Assembly: GCF_000282975.1 (NCBI RefSeq)
Contig: NZ_ALJC01000093.1
Span: forward strand, 1-64,000
Origin: Pseudomonas psychrophila HA-4
GTDB taxonomy: Bacteria; Pseudomonadota; Gammaproteobacteria; Pseudomonadales; Pseudomonadaceae
Direction: 5' to 3'
Length of the DNA stretch: 64,000 bases
Positions 51,357-63,013 of the stretch are shown piece after piece. The notes under the pieces are model-generated. The model was given only the letters and a program-made list of their open reading frames with translations. It did not search any database and had not been told where the DNA came from. Both the position numbers and the translations under genes were made by a program. Numbering within the stretch: position 1 is the first letter of the stretch; each line of letters opens with the position of its first letter.

Positions 51357-52007
51357 TCAGAGACGTTCATCACTGGCAGAACCCTCTATGCCACGGAAGC
51401 CACGCCCCAGCAAATACTGCTCGCGGGAACGGTCTCGTGACGAGGTTGGCTTGCGCATCTGCACCTTATCAAAAAGCTTGCGGATGTCTTTGTGGTATTG
51501 ATCGAAGCCTTCTCCTTGGAAGACTTTAATCAAAAAATCACCACCTGGACGCAGAACTCGCCCGGCTAGATCCAGTGCCAATTCGCAGAGGAACATTGCC
51601 CGCGGCATATCTACAGCTGCCAATCCACTCATATTGGGGGCCATATCTGAAATCACAAGGTCTACTTGTGTATTTCCGACCGCCTCTAGAATCTGAGCCA
51701 ATACAGCGTCCTCGGTAAAGTCACCCTTAATGAAGGTCACGTCCGGGATGCTGTCCATGTCCAGAATGTCCGAAGCGATCAGTCGCCCTTGGCCACCGAT
51801 CAGACGGCTAGTCACCTGCGACCAGCCACCCGGGGCTGCGCCCAGGTCAATCACCGTCATGCCCGGACGAATCAAACGATCACGTTCCTGGATCTCCAGA
51901 AGCTTGTAACTTGCACGCGAACGATACCCGTCTTTTTGCGCCATTTTGACGTATGGGTCGTTGAAATGCTCTTTCAGCCAGTTAAGGCTAGTCTTGGAAC
52001 GGGCCAC
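51357..52007 (-). CDS. rlmE: 23S rRNA 2'-O-ribose U2552 methyltransferase
   Basis: Heat-shock methyltransferase RlmE (FtsJ/RrmJ) acting on the ribosomal A-loop. 216 residues: SAM motif [21 protein letters not shown], and [10 protein letters not shown] with the catalytic lysines and Asp. Started at GTG 52007 ([10 protein letters not shown]) with GAGG upstream; an open TTG at 52019 is less family-like. Upstream of ftsH as in E. coli; no sigma-32 promoter is evident by eye. Confidence 0.96.
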   Translation of the reverse strand: MARSKTSLNWLKEHFNDPYVKMAQKDGYRSRASYKLLEIQERDRLIRPGMTVIDLGAAPGGWSQVTSRLIGGQGRLIASDILDMDSIPDVTFIKGDFTEDAVLAQILEAVGNTQVDLVISDMAPNMSGLAAVDMPRAMFLCELALDLAGRVLRPGGDFLIKVFQGEGFDQYHKDIRKLFDKVQMRKPTSSRDRSREQYLLGRGFRGIEGSASDERL

Positions 52008-52113
52008 GGGCCACCTCAAAAATATAAACGGGTCGTGATTAACTGGGCGGTCCCGGACTCGCTCGGGTAAACTGGCCGCCGCTTTTTACAAGATCAGACA
52101 CAGGGGTCAGATT

Positions 52114-52422
52114 ATGCCGCTCACTCAAGAGCAGAAGAAACAGTACAAATCCATTGGCCACCATCTGAAACCAGTATTGACTGTGGCTGATAATGGTTTG
52201 ACTGAAGGTGTTTTAGCCGAACTCGAACGCGCATTGGGCGATCACGAGCTGATTAAAATCAAAGTCAACATCCTGGATCGCGAATCCCGCCTGGAGGCTA
52301 TTGCAGAACTGTGCAAGTCCGGCAAAGCGGAATTGGTACAGGTTATCGGCAAAATGGCGCTTCTGTACCGCAAGAACGTCAATGTTAACAAGCATCTGTC
52401 GAACATCCATCGCTTCAAGTGA
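52114..52422 (+). CDS. yhbY: YhbY-type CRM-domain RNA-binding protein
   Basis: 102 residues, single CRM (chloroplast splicing and ribosome maturation) domain: KSIGHHLKPVLTVADNGLT with the GxxG-type loop and GKMALLYRKN near the end. Relatives associate with pre-50S particles. Divergent from rlmE. A GC-rich hairpin follows. Confidence 0.94.
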   Translation: MPLTQEQKKQYKSIGHHLKPVLTVADNGLTEGVLAELERALGDHELIKIKVNILDRESRLEAIAELCKSGKAELVQVIGKMALLYRKNVNVNKHLSNIHRFK

Positions 52423-52437
52423 TGCCGACAGGGGTCA

Positions 52438-52462
52438 AGGGCGCGCCTGCGCGCCCTGACAC
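52438..52462 (+). terminator. Hairpin after yhbY
   Basis: AGGGCGCG-CCTG-CGCGCCCT stem about 15 bases after the stop. No T-tract, so Rho or stability function is possible. The remaining bases to 52681 hold nothing I recognise. Confidence 0.5.
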
Positions 52463-52681
52463 CTTCCAACAACTGCCCGCGCAATGCATCGGCAGCCAGA
52501 ACCGCCCAACGCCCTACATCCCGAAAGCAAAAAACATCACGCGGCAAGCGCTACATTTAAAGCGCGCCATGCGATGTCTTGAAAAACAACCGCGCCACTC
52601 TATTCAGACCAGCACCGCTCAAATTCTGTGTAAAGCAACCGCAAGCTGCTAACCCACAACACCGAGCCGGCGGCCAAAGCA

Positions 52682-52706
52682 GAGCGCCCGCACGAAGCGG
52701 GCGCTT
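52682..52706. terminator. Terminator between yhbY and greA
   Basis: AGCGCCCGC/GCGGGCGCT stem with TTTTACTT on the plus side; on the minus strand it lies immediately after the greA stop and has a weaker T-tract. Probably ends both transcripts. Confidence 0.8.
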
Positions 52707-52710
52707 TTAC

Positions 52711-53187
52711 TTAGATGTGACGTACTTCGATAATCTCGTACTCAATGACGCCGCCCGGTGTTTTCACCGCCACCACATCACCCTCTTCCTTGGCAATCAA
52801 GGCGCGAGCAAGTGGCGAACCCACTGAGATTTTTCCGAGCTTGAAGTCAGCCTCATCTTCACCCACGATCTGATAAGTCACGCTTTCGTCAGTTTCAACG
52901 TTAGCGATCTCAACCGTGGTGCCGAAAATCACTTTACCGGTATGAGGGATAGTCGTGACATCAATGATGACCGCGTTCTGCATGCGGCCTTCGATATCAC
53001 GAATACGCGCCTCAACCATACCTTGCTGCTCACGAGCAGCATGGTATTCAGCGTTTTCTTTCAGGTCGCCAAGCTCACGTGCCGTGCCGATGTCTTGGCT
53101 CAGCTTGGGCCGAACAACCTTGGTCAGGTGTGCGTGCTCTTCTTCCAGGGCTTTCGCGCCCTGGACGGTCATTGGGTATTTGATCAT
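52711..53187 (-). CDS. greA: Transcription elongation factor GreA
   Basis: Rescues backtracked RNA polymerase by stimulating RNA cleavage. 158 residues: N-terminal coiled coil with acidic tip ([15 protein letters not shown]) and C-terminal FKBP-like domain ([17 protein letters not shown]). Its ATG overlaps the carB stop by four bases, so it is the last gene of carA-carB-greA. Confidence 0.98.
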   Translation of the reverse strand: MIKYPMTVQGAKALEEEHAHLTKVVRPKLSQDIGTARELGDLKENAEYHAAREQQGMVEARIRDIEGRMQNAVIIDVTTIPHTGKVIFGTTVEIANVETDESVTYQIVGEDEADFKLGKISVGSPLARALIAKEEGDVVAVKTPGGVIEYEIIEVRHI

Positions 53188-56100
53188 GCCTTCAATCCTG
53201 CGTGTAGATCCTGCAAGCGACGGACGGTTTTTTCAGGACCGAACTTAAGCGCTTCGCAGATCGCTTCGCCAGCAGCAATAGTCGTGGTGCAGTAAATCTT
53301 GTGCTGCAAAGCGTTGCGGCGAATGGAATAAGAGTCAGCAATCGACTGACGACCTTCAGTTGTGTTGATGATCAAAGTGACTTCGTCATTTTTGATCATA
53401 TCGACAACGTGCGGACGACCTTCGGTCACCTTGTTCACGCGGCGCACTTTCAAGCCAGCGGCTTCGATGAACTTGGCAGTGCCCGCAGTCGAAACGATCT
53501 CAAAGCCGAGGCTGATCAGGTCGCGCGCAACACCCGCCACCAAAGGCTTGTCGTCGTCACGCACACTGATAAACGCAGTACCGCCAGTTGGCAGAACCTC
53601 GCTTGCGCCCATCTGCGCCTTGGCGAACGCTTCACCAAAGGTGTCACCCACGCCCATCACTTCGCCCGTCGACTTCATCTCTGGGCCGAGGATCGGGTCA
53701 ACACCCGGGAATTTGGCGAATGGGAAGACCGCCTCTTTCACGCTATAGAAGTTAGGAATGATCTCTTTAGTGAAACCAATCTCCTTCAGGGTTTTACCAG
53801 CCATTACGCGAGCAGCGATCATTGCCAGCGAGACACCGATGCACTTGGACACGAAAGGAACGGTACGCGATGCACGCGGGTTCACTTCGATCACGTAGAT
53901 GTCTTCACCTTGCAGCGCCAACTGCACGTTCATCAGACCTACAACGCCCAACTCAAGGGCCATTTTCTTGACCTGCTCACGCATCTCGTCTTGGATGTGC
54001 AGCGGTAGCGAGTACGGCGGCAGCGAACAGGCGGAGTCACCTGAGTGAACACCAGCCTGTTCGATGTGCTGCATGATCGCGCCGATCACAACATCGGTAC
54101 CATCACAGACAGCATCAACGTCCATTTCGATTGCACAGTTCAGGAAGTGATCCAGCAGCACAGGGCTGTCATTGGACACTTTCACCGCATCGCGCAGGTA
54201 ACGCTTAAGTTCCTCTTCTTCGTAAACGATTTCCATCGCACGACCGCCCAACACGTAAGAAGGACGAACAACCAGCGGGTAACCGATCTTGCCGGCAGCG
54301 CGGATGGCTTCGTCTTCGCTACGCACAGTGGCGTTAGGCGGCTGACGCAGGTTCAGGCGCTCAACCATTTGCTGGAAGCGCTCACGGTCTTCCGCACGGT
54401 CGATGGCGTCAGGGCTGGTGCCGATGATCGGTACGCCAGCCTCTTCCAGAGCGCGAGCCAGTTTCAGCGGGGTTTGACCGCCGTACTGAACAATCACACC
54501 TTTAGGCTTCTCAACACGGACGATTTCCAGCACGTCTTCCAAGGTTACGGATTCAAAGTACAAGCGATCCGAGGTGTCGTAGTCAGTGGAAACAGTTTCC
54601 GGGTTGCAGTTGACCATGATGGTTTCGTAACCATCAGCACGCAGCGCCAGAGCCGCGTGAACGCAGCAATAGTCGAACTCGATACCTTGACCGATACGGT
54701 TCGGACCACCACCCAGAATCATGATCTTGTCACGGTCCGACGGGTTGGCTTCGCACTCTTCCTCGTAGGTCGAGTACATATAAGCGGTGTCTGTCGCGAA
54801 CTCAGCCGCACAGGTGTCAACACGCTTGTAGACCGGAAACACTTCCAGCTTGTGACGGTGGCGACGCAGGTTTTTCTCGGTCACACCCAGCAGTACAGCC
54901 AGGCGCGCATCAGAGAAACCTTTGCGCTTGAGACGGTACATGGTGTCGCGATCGATCGAAGACAGGCCTTGAGTCTTGATCTTCTCTTCGTCCTTGATCA
55001 GATCTTCGATCTGTACCAGGAACCAAGGGTCAATCATGTTCATGCCGAAGATATCTTCAACAGTCATGCCAGCGCGGAACGCGTCAGCCACGTACCAGAT
55101 ACGCTCAGCGCCCGGCACAGTAAGCTCGCGCTTAAGCACGGCCATGCTTTCCGGGTTGCTCAGGTCGAGCTTTGGATCAAGGCCGCTAACACCCACTTCC
55201 AGACCGCGAAGGGCTTTCTGCAGCGATTCCTGGAAAGTCCGGCCAATGGCCATAACTTCACCTACAGACTTCATCTGCGTGGTCAAACGCGCATCGGCTT
55301 TTGCAAATTTCTCGAATGCAAAGCGTGGCAGCTTGGTCACAACGTAGTCGATGGACGGCTCGAAGGACGCAGGTGTCGCGCCGCCAGTGATTTCGTTTTG
55401 CAGCTCGTCCAGGGTGTAACCGATCGCCAGCTTGGCAGCGATACGCGCAATCGGGAAGCCAGTGGCTTTGGAAGCCAACGCCGAAGAGCGGGATACACGC
55501 GGGTTCATCTCGATCACGACCATACGGCCAGTGTCCGGGCAGATACCGAACTGAACGTTGGAACCGCCGGTTTCAACGCCGATCTCACGCAGTACCGCCA
55601 ACGAGGCGTTACGCATGATTTGATATTCTTTGTCGGTCAGGGTTTGCGCCGGAGCAACGGTGATCGAGTCGCCAGTGTGCACGCCCATCGGGTCAAAGTT
55701 TTCGATCGAGCAAACGATGATGCAGTTGTCCTTCTTATCGCGGACAACCTCCATTTCGTACTCTTTCCAGCCAATCAGCGATTCGTCGATCAACAGCTCT
55801 TTGGTAGGCGACAGGTCTAGGCCACGCGCACAGATCTCTTCGAACTCTTCACGGTTGTAAGCAATACCGCCACCGGTGCCGCCCATGGTGAAGGACGGAC
55901 GAATGATGCACGGGAAGCCCAGCTTTTCGAGAACCGCGTTGGCCTCTTCCATGCTGTGAGCGATACCGGAACGCGGGCAATCTAGGCCGATGGATTTCAT
56001 CGCCTTGTCGAAACGCGAACGGTCTTCTGCTTTGTCGATGGTATCGGCGTTAGCACCGATCATCTCTACGCCGAATTTCTCCAGAACGCCTTCGCGCTCC

Positions 56101-56405
56101 AGGTCCAGCGCGCAGTTCAGAGCCGTTTGGCCACCCATGGTTGGCAGCAGCGCGTCAGGACGCTCTTTTTCGATGATCTTGGCAACTGTCTGCCACTTGA
56201 TCGGCTCGATGTAAGTTGCATCGGCCATGTCCGGGTCGGTCATGATGGTGGCTGGGTTAGAGTTCACCAGGATAACGCGGTAACCCTCCTCACGCAGAGC
56301 CTTACAGGCCTGGGCGCCGGAATAGTCGAACTCGCAGGCCTGGCCGATAACAATCGGGCCAGCGCCGAGAATCAGGATGCTTTTAATGTCTGTACGTTTT
56401 GGCAT
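53184..56405 (-). CDS. carB: Carbamoyl-phosphate synthase large subunit
   Basis: Makes carbamoyl phosphate for arginine and pyrimidines. 1073 residues from [20 protein letters not shown] at 56405; 20 more open codons upstream do not fit the family. Two homologous ATP-grasp halves ([10 protein letters not shown] and [23 protein letters not shown] and [12 protein letters not shown]) and the C-terminal allosteric MGS domain (from about 935) are intact. 116 bases separate it from carA. Confidence 0.98.
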   Translation of the reverse strand: MPKRTDIKSILILGAGPIVIGQACEFDYSGAQACKALREEGYRVILVNSNPATIMTDPDMADATYIEPIKWQTVAKIIEKERPDALLPTMGGQTALNCALDLEREGVLEKFGVEMIGANADTIDKAEDRSRFDKAMKSIGLDCPRSGIAHSMEEANAVLEKLGFPCIIRPSFTMGGTGGGIAYNREEFEEICARGLDLSPTKELLIDESLIGWKEYEMEVVRDKKDNCIIVCSIENFDPMGVHTGDSITVAPAQTLTDKEYQIMRNASLAVLREIGVETGGSNVQFGICPDTGRMVVIEMNPRVSRSSALASKATGFPIARIAAKLAIGYTLDELQNEITGGATPASFEPSIDYVVTKLPRFAFEKFAKADARLTTQMKSVGEVMAIGRTFQESLQKALRGLEVGVSGLDPKLDLSNPESMAVLKRELTVPGAERIWYVADAFRAGMTVEDIFGMNMIDPWFLVQIEDLIKDEEKIKTQGLSSIDRDTMYRLKRKGFSDARLAVLLGVTEKNLRRHRHKLEVFPVYKRVDTCAAEFATDTAYMYSTYEEECEANPSDRDKIMILGGGPNRIGQGIEFDYCCVHAALALRADGYETIMVNCNPETVSTDYDTSDRLYFESVTLEDVLEIVRVEKPKGVIVQYGGQTPLKLARALEEAGVPIIGTSPDAIDRAEDRERFQQMVERLNLRQPPNATVRSEDEAIRAAGKIGYPLVVRPSYVLGGRAMEIVYEEEELKRYLRDAVKVSNDSPVLLDHFLNCAIEMDVDAVCDGTDVVIGAIMQHIEQAGVHSGDSACSLPPYSLPLHIQDEMREQVKKMALELGVVGLMNVQLALQGEDIYVIEVNPRASRTVPFVSKCIGVSLAMIAARVMAGKTLKEIGFTKEIIPNFYSVKEAVFPFAKFPGVDPILGPEMKSTGEVMGVGDTFGEAFAKAQMGASEVLPTGGTAFISVRDDDKPLVAGVARDLISLGFEIVSTAGTAKFIEAAGLKVRRVNKVTEGRPHVVDMIKNDEVTLIINTTEGRQSIADSYSIRRNALQHKIYCTTTIAAGEAICEALKFGPEKTVRRLQDLHAGLKA

Positions 56406-56521
56406 GGGTTTGTCACTCAAATCCGCAGGTCTGTCGGCAAGCCGTCGATCAGTTTCCTGAGCCACCCAAGGGGCCGCCAGATATAGGGGCCGCCCTTAGG
56501 CTACTCATTGCAAAGGGCTGA

Positions 56522-57658
56522 TCAGCGGCGCTTGGCCATCTCATTGATGAAGCGATCGAACAGCGGTGCAACGTCGTTCGGGCCCGGGCTTGCTTCAGGG
56601 TGGCCCTGGAAGCTGAAAGCGCTCTTGTCGGTCAGCTCGATACCCTGCAAGGTACCGTCGAACAGCGACTTGTGGATGGCACGTACGTTGGCTGGCAAAG
56701 TCGCCTCATCAACCGCAAAGCCGTGGTTTTGGCTGGTGATCATCACAACACCGGTGTCCAGGTCTTGAACCGGGTGGTTCGCGCCGTGGTGGCCATGACC
56801 CATTTTCACGGTCTTGGCGCCAGACGCCAGTGCCAGCAACTGGTGGCCCAAGCAGATGCCGAATACCGGGATCTCGGTTTTCAACACTTCTTGAATAGCC
56901 GTGATCGCGTAGTCGCAAGGCTCAGGATCGCCTGGGCCGTTGGACAGGAACACGCCATCAGGGTTAAGCGCCAAAACATCACTGGCCGGCGTTTGAGCAG
57001 GTACTACCGTCACGCGGCAGCCACGCTCAACCAACATACGCAGGATGTTCCACTTTACGCCGTAGTCATAAGCCACTACGTGGTAAGGCAGCTCGCTGGC
57101 TTCAATCGTCGGGTGACTGTCAGTTGCCAGGTTCCAGACGCTCGAACGCCACTCGTAGGCTTTTTCGGTGCTGACGACTTTCGCCAGATCCATGCCTTTC
57201 AGGCCAGGAAAGCCGCGAGCAGCTGCAATTGCCGCTTCATCAGAGATGTTCTCGCCGGCCATGATGCAGCCGTTCTGTGCGCCCTTCTCGCGCAAGATGC
57301 GAGTCAGACGACGAGTGTCGATACCGGCGATTGCCACAACGTTGTTGGCTTTCAGGTAGTCAGACAGCGACATTGTGTTACGCCAGTTGCTTGCAACCAG
57401 CGGCAGATCACGAATGACCAAACCTGCGGACCAGACACGATCAGACTCGGCATCTTCCGGAGTAGTGCCGGTATTGCCAACATGCGGGTAAGTCAGGGTC
57501 ACGATTTGCTGAGCGTAGGAAGGATCCGTCAGGATCTCCTGGTAGCCAGTCATTGCGGTGTTGAACACCACCTCACCAACGGTCTGACCGTCGGCCCCAA
57601 TGGCTTCGCCGCGAAAAATGCTGCCATCAGCGAGGGCGAGTATGGCTTGCTTAGTCAA
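56522..57658 (-). CDS. carA: Carbamoyl-phosphate synthase small subunit
   Basis: Glutaminase subunit that feeds ammonia to CarB. 378 residues with N-terminal CarA-specific domain and class I amidotransferase: nucleophile elbow [15 protein letters not shown] and [11 protein letters not shown] (His and Glu). The start codon is TTG at 57658 with a strong GGGAGG six bases upstream. It overlaps the stop of a 30-codon leader frame and follows a strong terminator (see leader). Confidence 0.97.
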   Translation of the reverse strand: MTKQAILALADGSIFRGEAIGADGQTVGEVVFNTAMTGYQEILTDPSYAQQIVTLTYPHVGNTGTTPEDAESDRVWSAGLVIRDLPLVASNWRNTMSLSDYLKANNVVAIAGIDTRRLTRILREKGAQNGCIMAGENISDEAAIAAARGFPGLKGMDLAKVVSTEKAYEWRSSVWNLATDSHPTIEASELPYHVVAYDYGVKWNILRMLVERGCRVTVVPAQTPASDVLALNPDGVFLSNGPGDPEPCDYAITAIQEVLKTEIPVFGICLGHQLLALASGAKTVKMGHGHHGANHPVQDLDTGVVMITSQNHGFAVDEATLPANVRAIHKSLFDGTLQGIELTDKSAFSFQGHPEASPGPNDVAPLFDRFINEMAKRR

Positions 57659-57747
57659 GAAGACCTCCCGTAAATAAAGCCTGAAAGGGCGATCGCAGGT
57701 TGTAAAAAAGCGGAGTGACGTATAGACACGTCACCCCGCTTCTTCAT
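57655..57747 (-). other. Possible leader peptide of carA
   Basis: 30-codon frame beginning [16 protein letters not shown], whose TGA overlaps the carA TTG (TTGA). It runs straight through the terminator stem and through the carA ribosome site. Its own ribosome site is weak, so translation is a prediction. Confidence 0.45.
57702..57743 (-). terminator. Terminator-like hairpin in the carA leader
   Basis: GCGG-GGTGACGT/ACGTCAC-TCCGC, eleven base pairs with one mismatch and a six-base loop, followed by six T on the minus strand. It lies 45 bases before the carA start, so it is either an attenuator of carAB or an upstream terminator preceding an undetected promoter. Smaller stems (CTGTA/TACAG, TTTAGTG/CACTAAA) lie just upstream at about 57767-57797. 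Confidence 0.85.
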
Positions 57748-57867
57748 CGAATATCTGCGCGCTTTTAGTGGACACACTAAAGCTGTAGCTTACAGAAAAA
57801 GGCTTTTTTGGTCTACCGCTAAAGAGCCGAAAAGGCAGAGGAATGCGACAGGTCATCGCTTAGCGGT

Positions 57868-57906
57868 TAAAAATCGGGCTGTTGATTGCGCAACAGCCCG
57901 ATTTTA
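57868..57906 (-). terminator. Intrinsic terminator after dapB
   Basis: AAAATCGGGCTGTTG/CAACAGCCCGATTTTTAA, a perfect long stem with T-tract just past the dapB stop. Confidence 0.92.
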
Positions 57907-57916
57907 CAGAGTCAAC

Positions 57917-59858
<1,942 letters not shown>

Positions 59859-60176
59859 AATTCTTTGCACTCTCAAGGACGTTTGGAAAAACCCTCCCGA
59901 GCCTCACCAAACCCGCTGAGCCTGAACAAACAAGGCTCAACTCACGTCTTTTCAACGATATTGGTTTTTAATTAACAGCCAATGCATTGGCTGGCAGGAG
60001 CGGTTACTTCAGACAGATGCACATAAAACGCCTGCCCCAACCGCCAGCATTCGACCTTGTCGCATGCTGTATAAATTCCTCTACTCCAGACACGCCAACG
60101 CGGGAGCAAGCTCCCGCGCGGCGACATCCTACCAGTCACCGCTTATGCGCGGTCAACCGGCCGACCAACAAGCTAA
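59859..60176 (-). other. dnaK-dnaJ intergenic region
   Basis: 318 bases, unusually long for this gene pair. Contains a perfect 18-base palindrome CAGCCAATGCATTGGCTG at 59976-59993, and a GC hairpin GCGGGAGC-AA-GCTCCCGC at 60099-60118 of REP-like look. No sigma-32 promoter for dnaJ and no open frame were found. Confidence 0.6.
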
Positions 60177-62093
60177 TTACTTGTGGTCTTTAACTTCTTC
60201 GAACTCAGCGTCGACAACGTCATCCGCTTTTTCAGCCGAATCAGCTGGCTTAGCCGCTGCGTCTGCCGGGTTCGCCTGCTCTGCGTACATTTTCTGTGCG
60301 ACTGGAGCAGACACCTTGGACAGCTCTTCAACCTTGGCTTCGATAGTCGCCTTGTCGTCGCCTTTAACAGCGGCTTCCAGAGCAACTACTGCAGCTTCAA
60401 TTGCAGTCTTCTCTTCCTCGGTAACTTTGTCGCCAGCATCAGCAACCATTTTACGAGTCGAGTGAACCAGTGCGTCGCCCTGGTTACGCGCTGCCGCCAG
60501 CTCTTCGAACTTACGGTCTTCCTCAGCGTTGACTTCAGCGTCACGGACCATCTGAGCAATTTCTTCCTCGGACAGACCCGAGTTCGCCTTGATCACGATG
60601 GACTGAGACTTGCCAGTCGCCTTGTCTTTTGCACTTACGTGCAGGATGCCGTTGGCATCGATATCGAAGGTTACTTCGATCTGAGGCACGCCACGTGGAG
60701 CCGGTGGAATGTCAGCCAGGTCGAACTTGCCCAACGACTTGTTCTGAGCCGCTTGCTTACGCTCACCTTGCAGCACGTGAATGGTCACAGCGCCCTGGTT
60801 GTCGTCAGCAGTCGAGAACACTTGCGATTTCTTGGTAGGAATCGTGGTGTTTTTCTCGATCAGAGCAGTCATTACGCCGCCCATGGTTTCGATACCCAGC
60901 GTCAGCGGGCTTACGTCCAGCAGCAGAACGTCTTTAACATCACCGGCCAATACCGCGCCCTGGATAGCAGCACCCATTGCAACCGCTTCGTCCGGGTTCA
61001 CGTCTTTACGTGCTTCTTTGCCGAAGAACTCAGTTACCAGCTTCTGTACCAGCGGCATACGAGTCTGACCACCGACCAGAATCACGTCGTTGATCGCGCC
61101 AACATCGATGCCAGCATCTTTCAGAGCCAGACGGCAAGGCTCGATGGTGCGCTGAACCAAATCTTCAACCAGCGATTCCAGCTTGGCGCGCGAAATTTTC
61201 ACGTTCAAGTGCTTAGGACCGGTGGCGTCTGCAGTGATGTACGGCAGATTCACGTCTGTCGACTGGCTCGAAGACAGTTCGATTTTGGCTTTTTCAGCGG
61301 CTTCTTTCAGACGCTGCATCGCCAGCGGATCACCTTTAAGGTTCATGCCGCTTTCTTTCTTGAACTCGTCCACCAGGTAGTCGATCAGACGGATGTCAAA
61401 GTCTTCACCACCCAGGAACGTGTCACCGTTGGTCGCCAGCACTTCAAACTGGTGCTCGCCATCAACTTCAGCAATCTCAATAACCGATACGTCGAAAGTA
61501 CCGCCACCCAAGTCATAAACGATGACAGTGTGGTCGCCTTTCGCTTTATCCATACCGTAAGCCAGAGCAGCTGCGGTAGGTTCGTTGATGATGCGTTTTA
61601 CGTCGAGACCCGCGATACGGCCGGCGTCTTTGGTCGCCTGACGCTGGCTATCGTTGAAGTAGGCCGGAACGGTAATCACCGCTTCAGTCACTGGCTCGCC
61701 GAGATAGTCTTCGGCGGTCTTCTTCATTTTCTTCAGAATTTCAGCCGAGATTTGTGGCGGCGCCATTTTCTGGCCGTTCACTTCAACCCACGCGTCGCCG
61801 TTATCAGCCTTGGCGATCTTGTAAGGCACCATCTGGATGTCTTTCTGCACAACTTCTTCGTCAAAACGACGACCGATCAGACGCTTCACCGCGTACAGAG
61901 TGTTATGCGGATTAGTCACTGCCTGGCGCTTGGCCGACTGACCAACCAGAATTTCACCATCGTTAGCGTACGCAACGATCGACGGCGTAGTACGCGCGCC
62001 TTCTGCGTTTTCGATAACTTTTGCTTTACCGTTTTCCAGAACCGAAACACACGAGTTGGTGGTTCCGAGGTCAATACCGATAATTCTGCCCAT
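60177..62093 (-). CDS. dnaK: Chaperone DnaK
   Basis: Hsp70. 638 residues: N-terminal ATPase ([45 protein letters not shown]), interdomain linker [13 protein letters not shown], substrate-binding domain, and acidic C-terminus ending near [10 protein letters not shown]. Has its own sigma-32 promoter (62174-62199) in addition to any grpE read-through. Confidence 0.99.
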   Translation of the reverse strand: MGRIIGIDLGTTNSCVSVLENGKAKVIENAEGARTTPSIVAYANDGEILVGQSAKRQAVTNPHNTLYAVKRLIGRRFDEEVVQKDIQMVPYKIAKADNGDAWVEVNGQKMAPPQISAEILKKMKKTAEDYLGEPVTEAVITVPAYFNDSQRQATKDAGRIAGLDVKRIINEPTAAALAYGMDKAKGDHTVIVYDLGGGTFDVSVIEIAEVDGEHQFEVLATNGDTFLGGEDFDIRLIDYLVDEFKKESGMNLKGDPLAMQRLKEAAEKAKIELSSSQSTDVNLPYITADATGPKHLNVKISRAKLESLVEDLVQRTIEPCRLALKDAGIDVGAINDVILVGGQTRMPLVQKLVTEFFGKEARKDVNPDEAVAMGAAIQGAVLAGDVKDVLLLDVSPLTLGIETMGGVMTALIEKNTTIPTKKSQVFSTADDNQGAVTIHVLQGERKQAAQNKSLGKFDLADIPPAPRGVPQIEVTFDIDANGILHVSAKDKATGKSQSIVIKANSGLSEEEIAQMVRDAEVNAEEDRKFEELAAARNQGDALVHSTRKMVADAGDKVTEEEKTAIEAAVVALEAAVKGDDKATIEAKVEELSKVSAPVAQKMYAEQANPADAAAKPADSAEKADDVVDAEFEEVKDHK

Positions 62094-62121
62094 GCTAACT
62101 CTCCCTAAACTTAGATTTTGT

Positions 62122-62150
62122 TGCCGCAGCAGTGATGACCAACTGCGGCA
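62122..62150 (-). other. Hairpin in the dnaK leader
   Basis: TGCCGCAG/CTGCGGCA, an eight-base stem with a 13-base loop between the dnaK sigma-32 promoter and its start. It may be grpE's 3' end or a leader structure; no T-tract. Confidence 0.5.
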
Positions 62151-62173
62151 TTACTTAAACGCTTGACTTCTAA

Positions 62174-62199
62174 ATGGGGGCCTTGCGACCGATTTCAAG
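62174..62199 (-). promoter_or_regulatory. Sigma-32 promoter of dnaK
   Basis: CTTGAA (62199-62194) and CCCCAT (62179-62174) separated by 14 bases, close to the heat-shock consensus. The -35 overlaps the grpE stop codon. Confidence 0.88.
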
Positions 62200-62761
62200 C
62201 CTGCTCGTCAATCGATGGCGAAACCGGCGCTGGCGCTTTGCTGACTAAGACCATAGCCGGGCGAAGTAAGCGACCATTGAGCTGATAGCCCTTTTGAAAC
62301 ACCTTGAGCACACTGTTTGGCTCCAAGTCTGCGCTTTCCTGCATTGCCATCGCTTGGTGAAGCCCGGCATTGAAGGGTTCGCCGTGAGGATCAATGGCTT
62401 CCAACTGATAACGCTTCAGGGTGTCCTGGAACATTTTCAGGGTCAGCTCGATCCCTTCACGCATTGGACGAATGTTCTCGTCATCTGGATTAGACAGCTC
62501 AAGGCCGCGCTCCAGACTGTCGATCACCGGCAATAGATCGCCAGCGAACTTTTCCAATGCAAATTTGTGTGCTTTTTCAACATCCTGTTCGGCACGACGG
62601 CGAACGTTCTGCAAATCAGCAGCTACACGCAGAGCTTGATCATTAGCAGCAGCCAGTTGCTCCTCGAGCACCTGTACACGGGCCACCAGATCTTGACCTG
62701 CAACATCGGCGGCCTGATTAGCATCTTGGTTCTGCGTATCCATAGTCTGTTCGTCTGCCAT
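62195..62761 (-). CDS. grpE: Nucleotide exchange factor GrpE
   Basis: Releases ADP from DnaK. 188 residues: disordered N-terminus, long dimerising coiled coil (about 20-90), the conserved [21 protein letters not shown] segment, and C-terminal beta domain (NPEDNI-like [15 protein letters not shown]). First gene of the heat-shock cluster; GGAGAAAT precedes the ATG. Confidence 0.97.
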   Translation of the reverse strand: MADEQTMDTQNQDANQAADVAGQDLVARVQVLEEQLAAANDQALRVAADLQNVRRRAEQDVEKAHKFALEKFAGDLLPVIDSLERGLELSNPDDENIRPMREGIELTLKMFQDTLKRYQLEAIDPHGEPFNAGLHQAMAMQESADLEPNSVLKVFQKGYQLNGRLLRPAMVLVSKAPAPVSPSIDEQA

Positions 62762-62817
62762 AGATTTCTCCTTTCAAACATCGTCCGCGAGCTCAACTCG
62801 CGCTTCTGCCAAGGTAT

Positions 62818-62843
62818 ATGGGGTCGCAATTTTCAGGTTCAAG
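62818..62843 (-). promoter_or_regulatory. Sigma-32 promoter of grpE
   Basis: CTTGAA (62843-62838) and CCCCAT (62823-62818), again 14 bases apart, about 57 bases upstream of grpE. Confidence 0.88.
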
Positions 62844-62973
62844 AGCCAAAAACGACTAAGAAAAGCCTCCCTCCCCCTTAAATGCACCACCCGTGTATTA
62901 AAAACGGCCTAAAAAAGCCTAAAAACCAAGCAAATAGAACTAAGCACAACCATTGTCAGCACGAAACAAAACA

Positions 62974-62989
62974 CTGTATAAATAACCAG
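62974..62989 (+). promoter_or_regulatory. LexA (SOS) box of recN
   Basis: CTGTATAAATAACCAG fits the CTG-N10-CAG consensus with an AT-rich centre. It lies 25 bases before the recN start, over the likely promoter. Confidence 0.9.
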
Positions 62990-63013
62990 ACATTACGTTT
63001 TGGAGCGGCTCCC

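Noticed and set aside
52419..52652. 77-codon frame after yhbY
   Set aside because: Overlaps the yhbY stop, spans a hairpin, lacks a ribosome site and has no recognisable domain.
54045..55820. 591-codon open frame antisense to carB
   Set aside because: Shadow of carB; no domain recognised.
60183..62108. 641-codon open frame antisense to dnaK
   Set aside because: Long antisense frames over dnaK are a known codon-bias artefact; no ribosome site or recognisable domain, while dnaK itself is certain.
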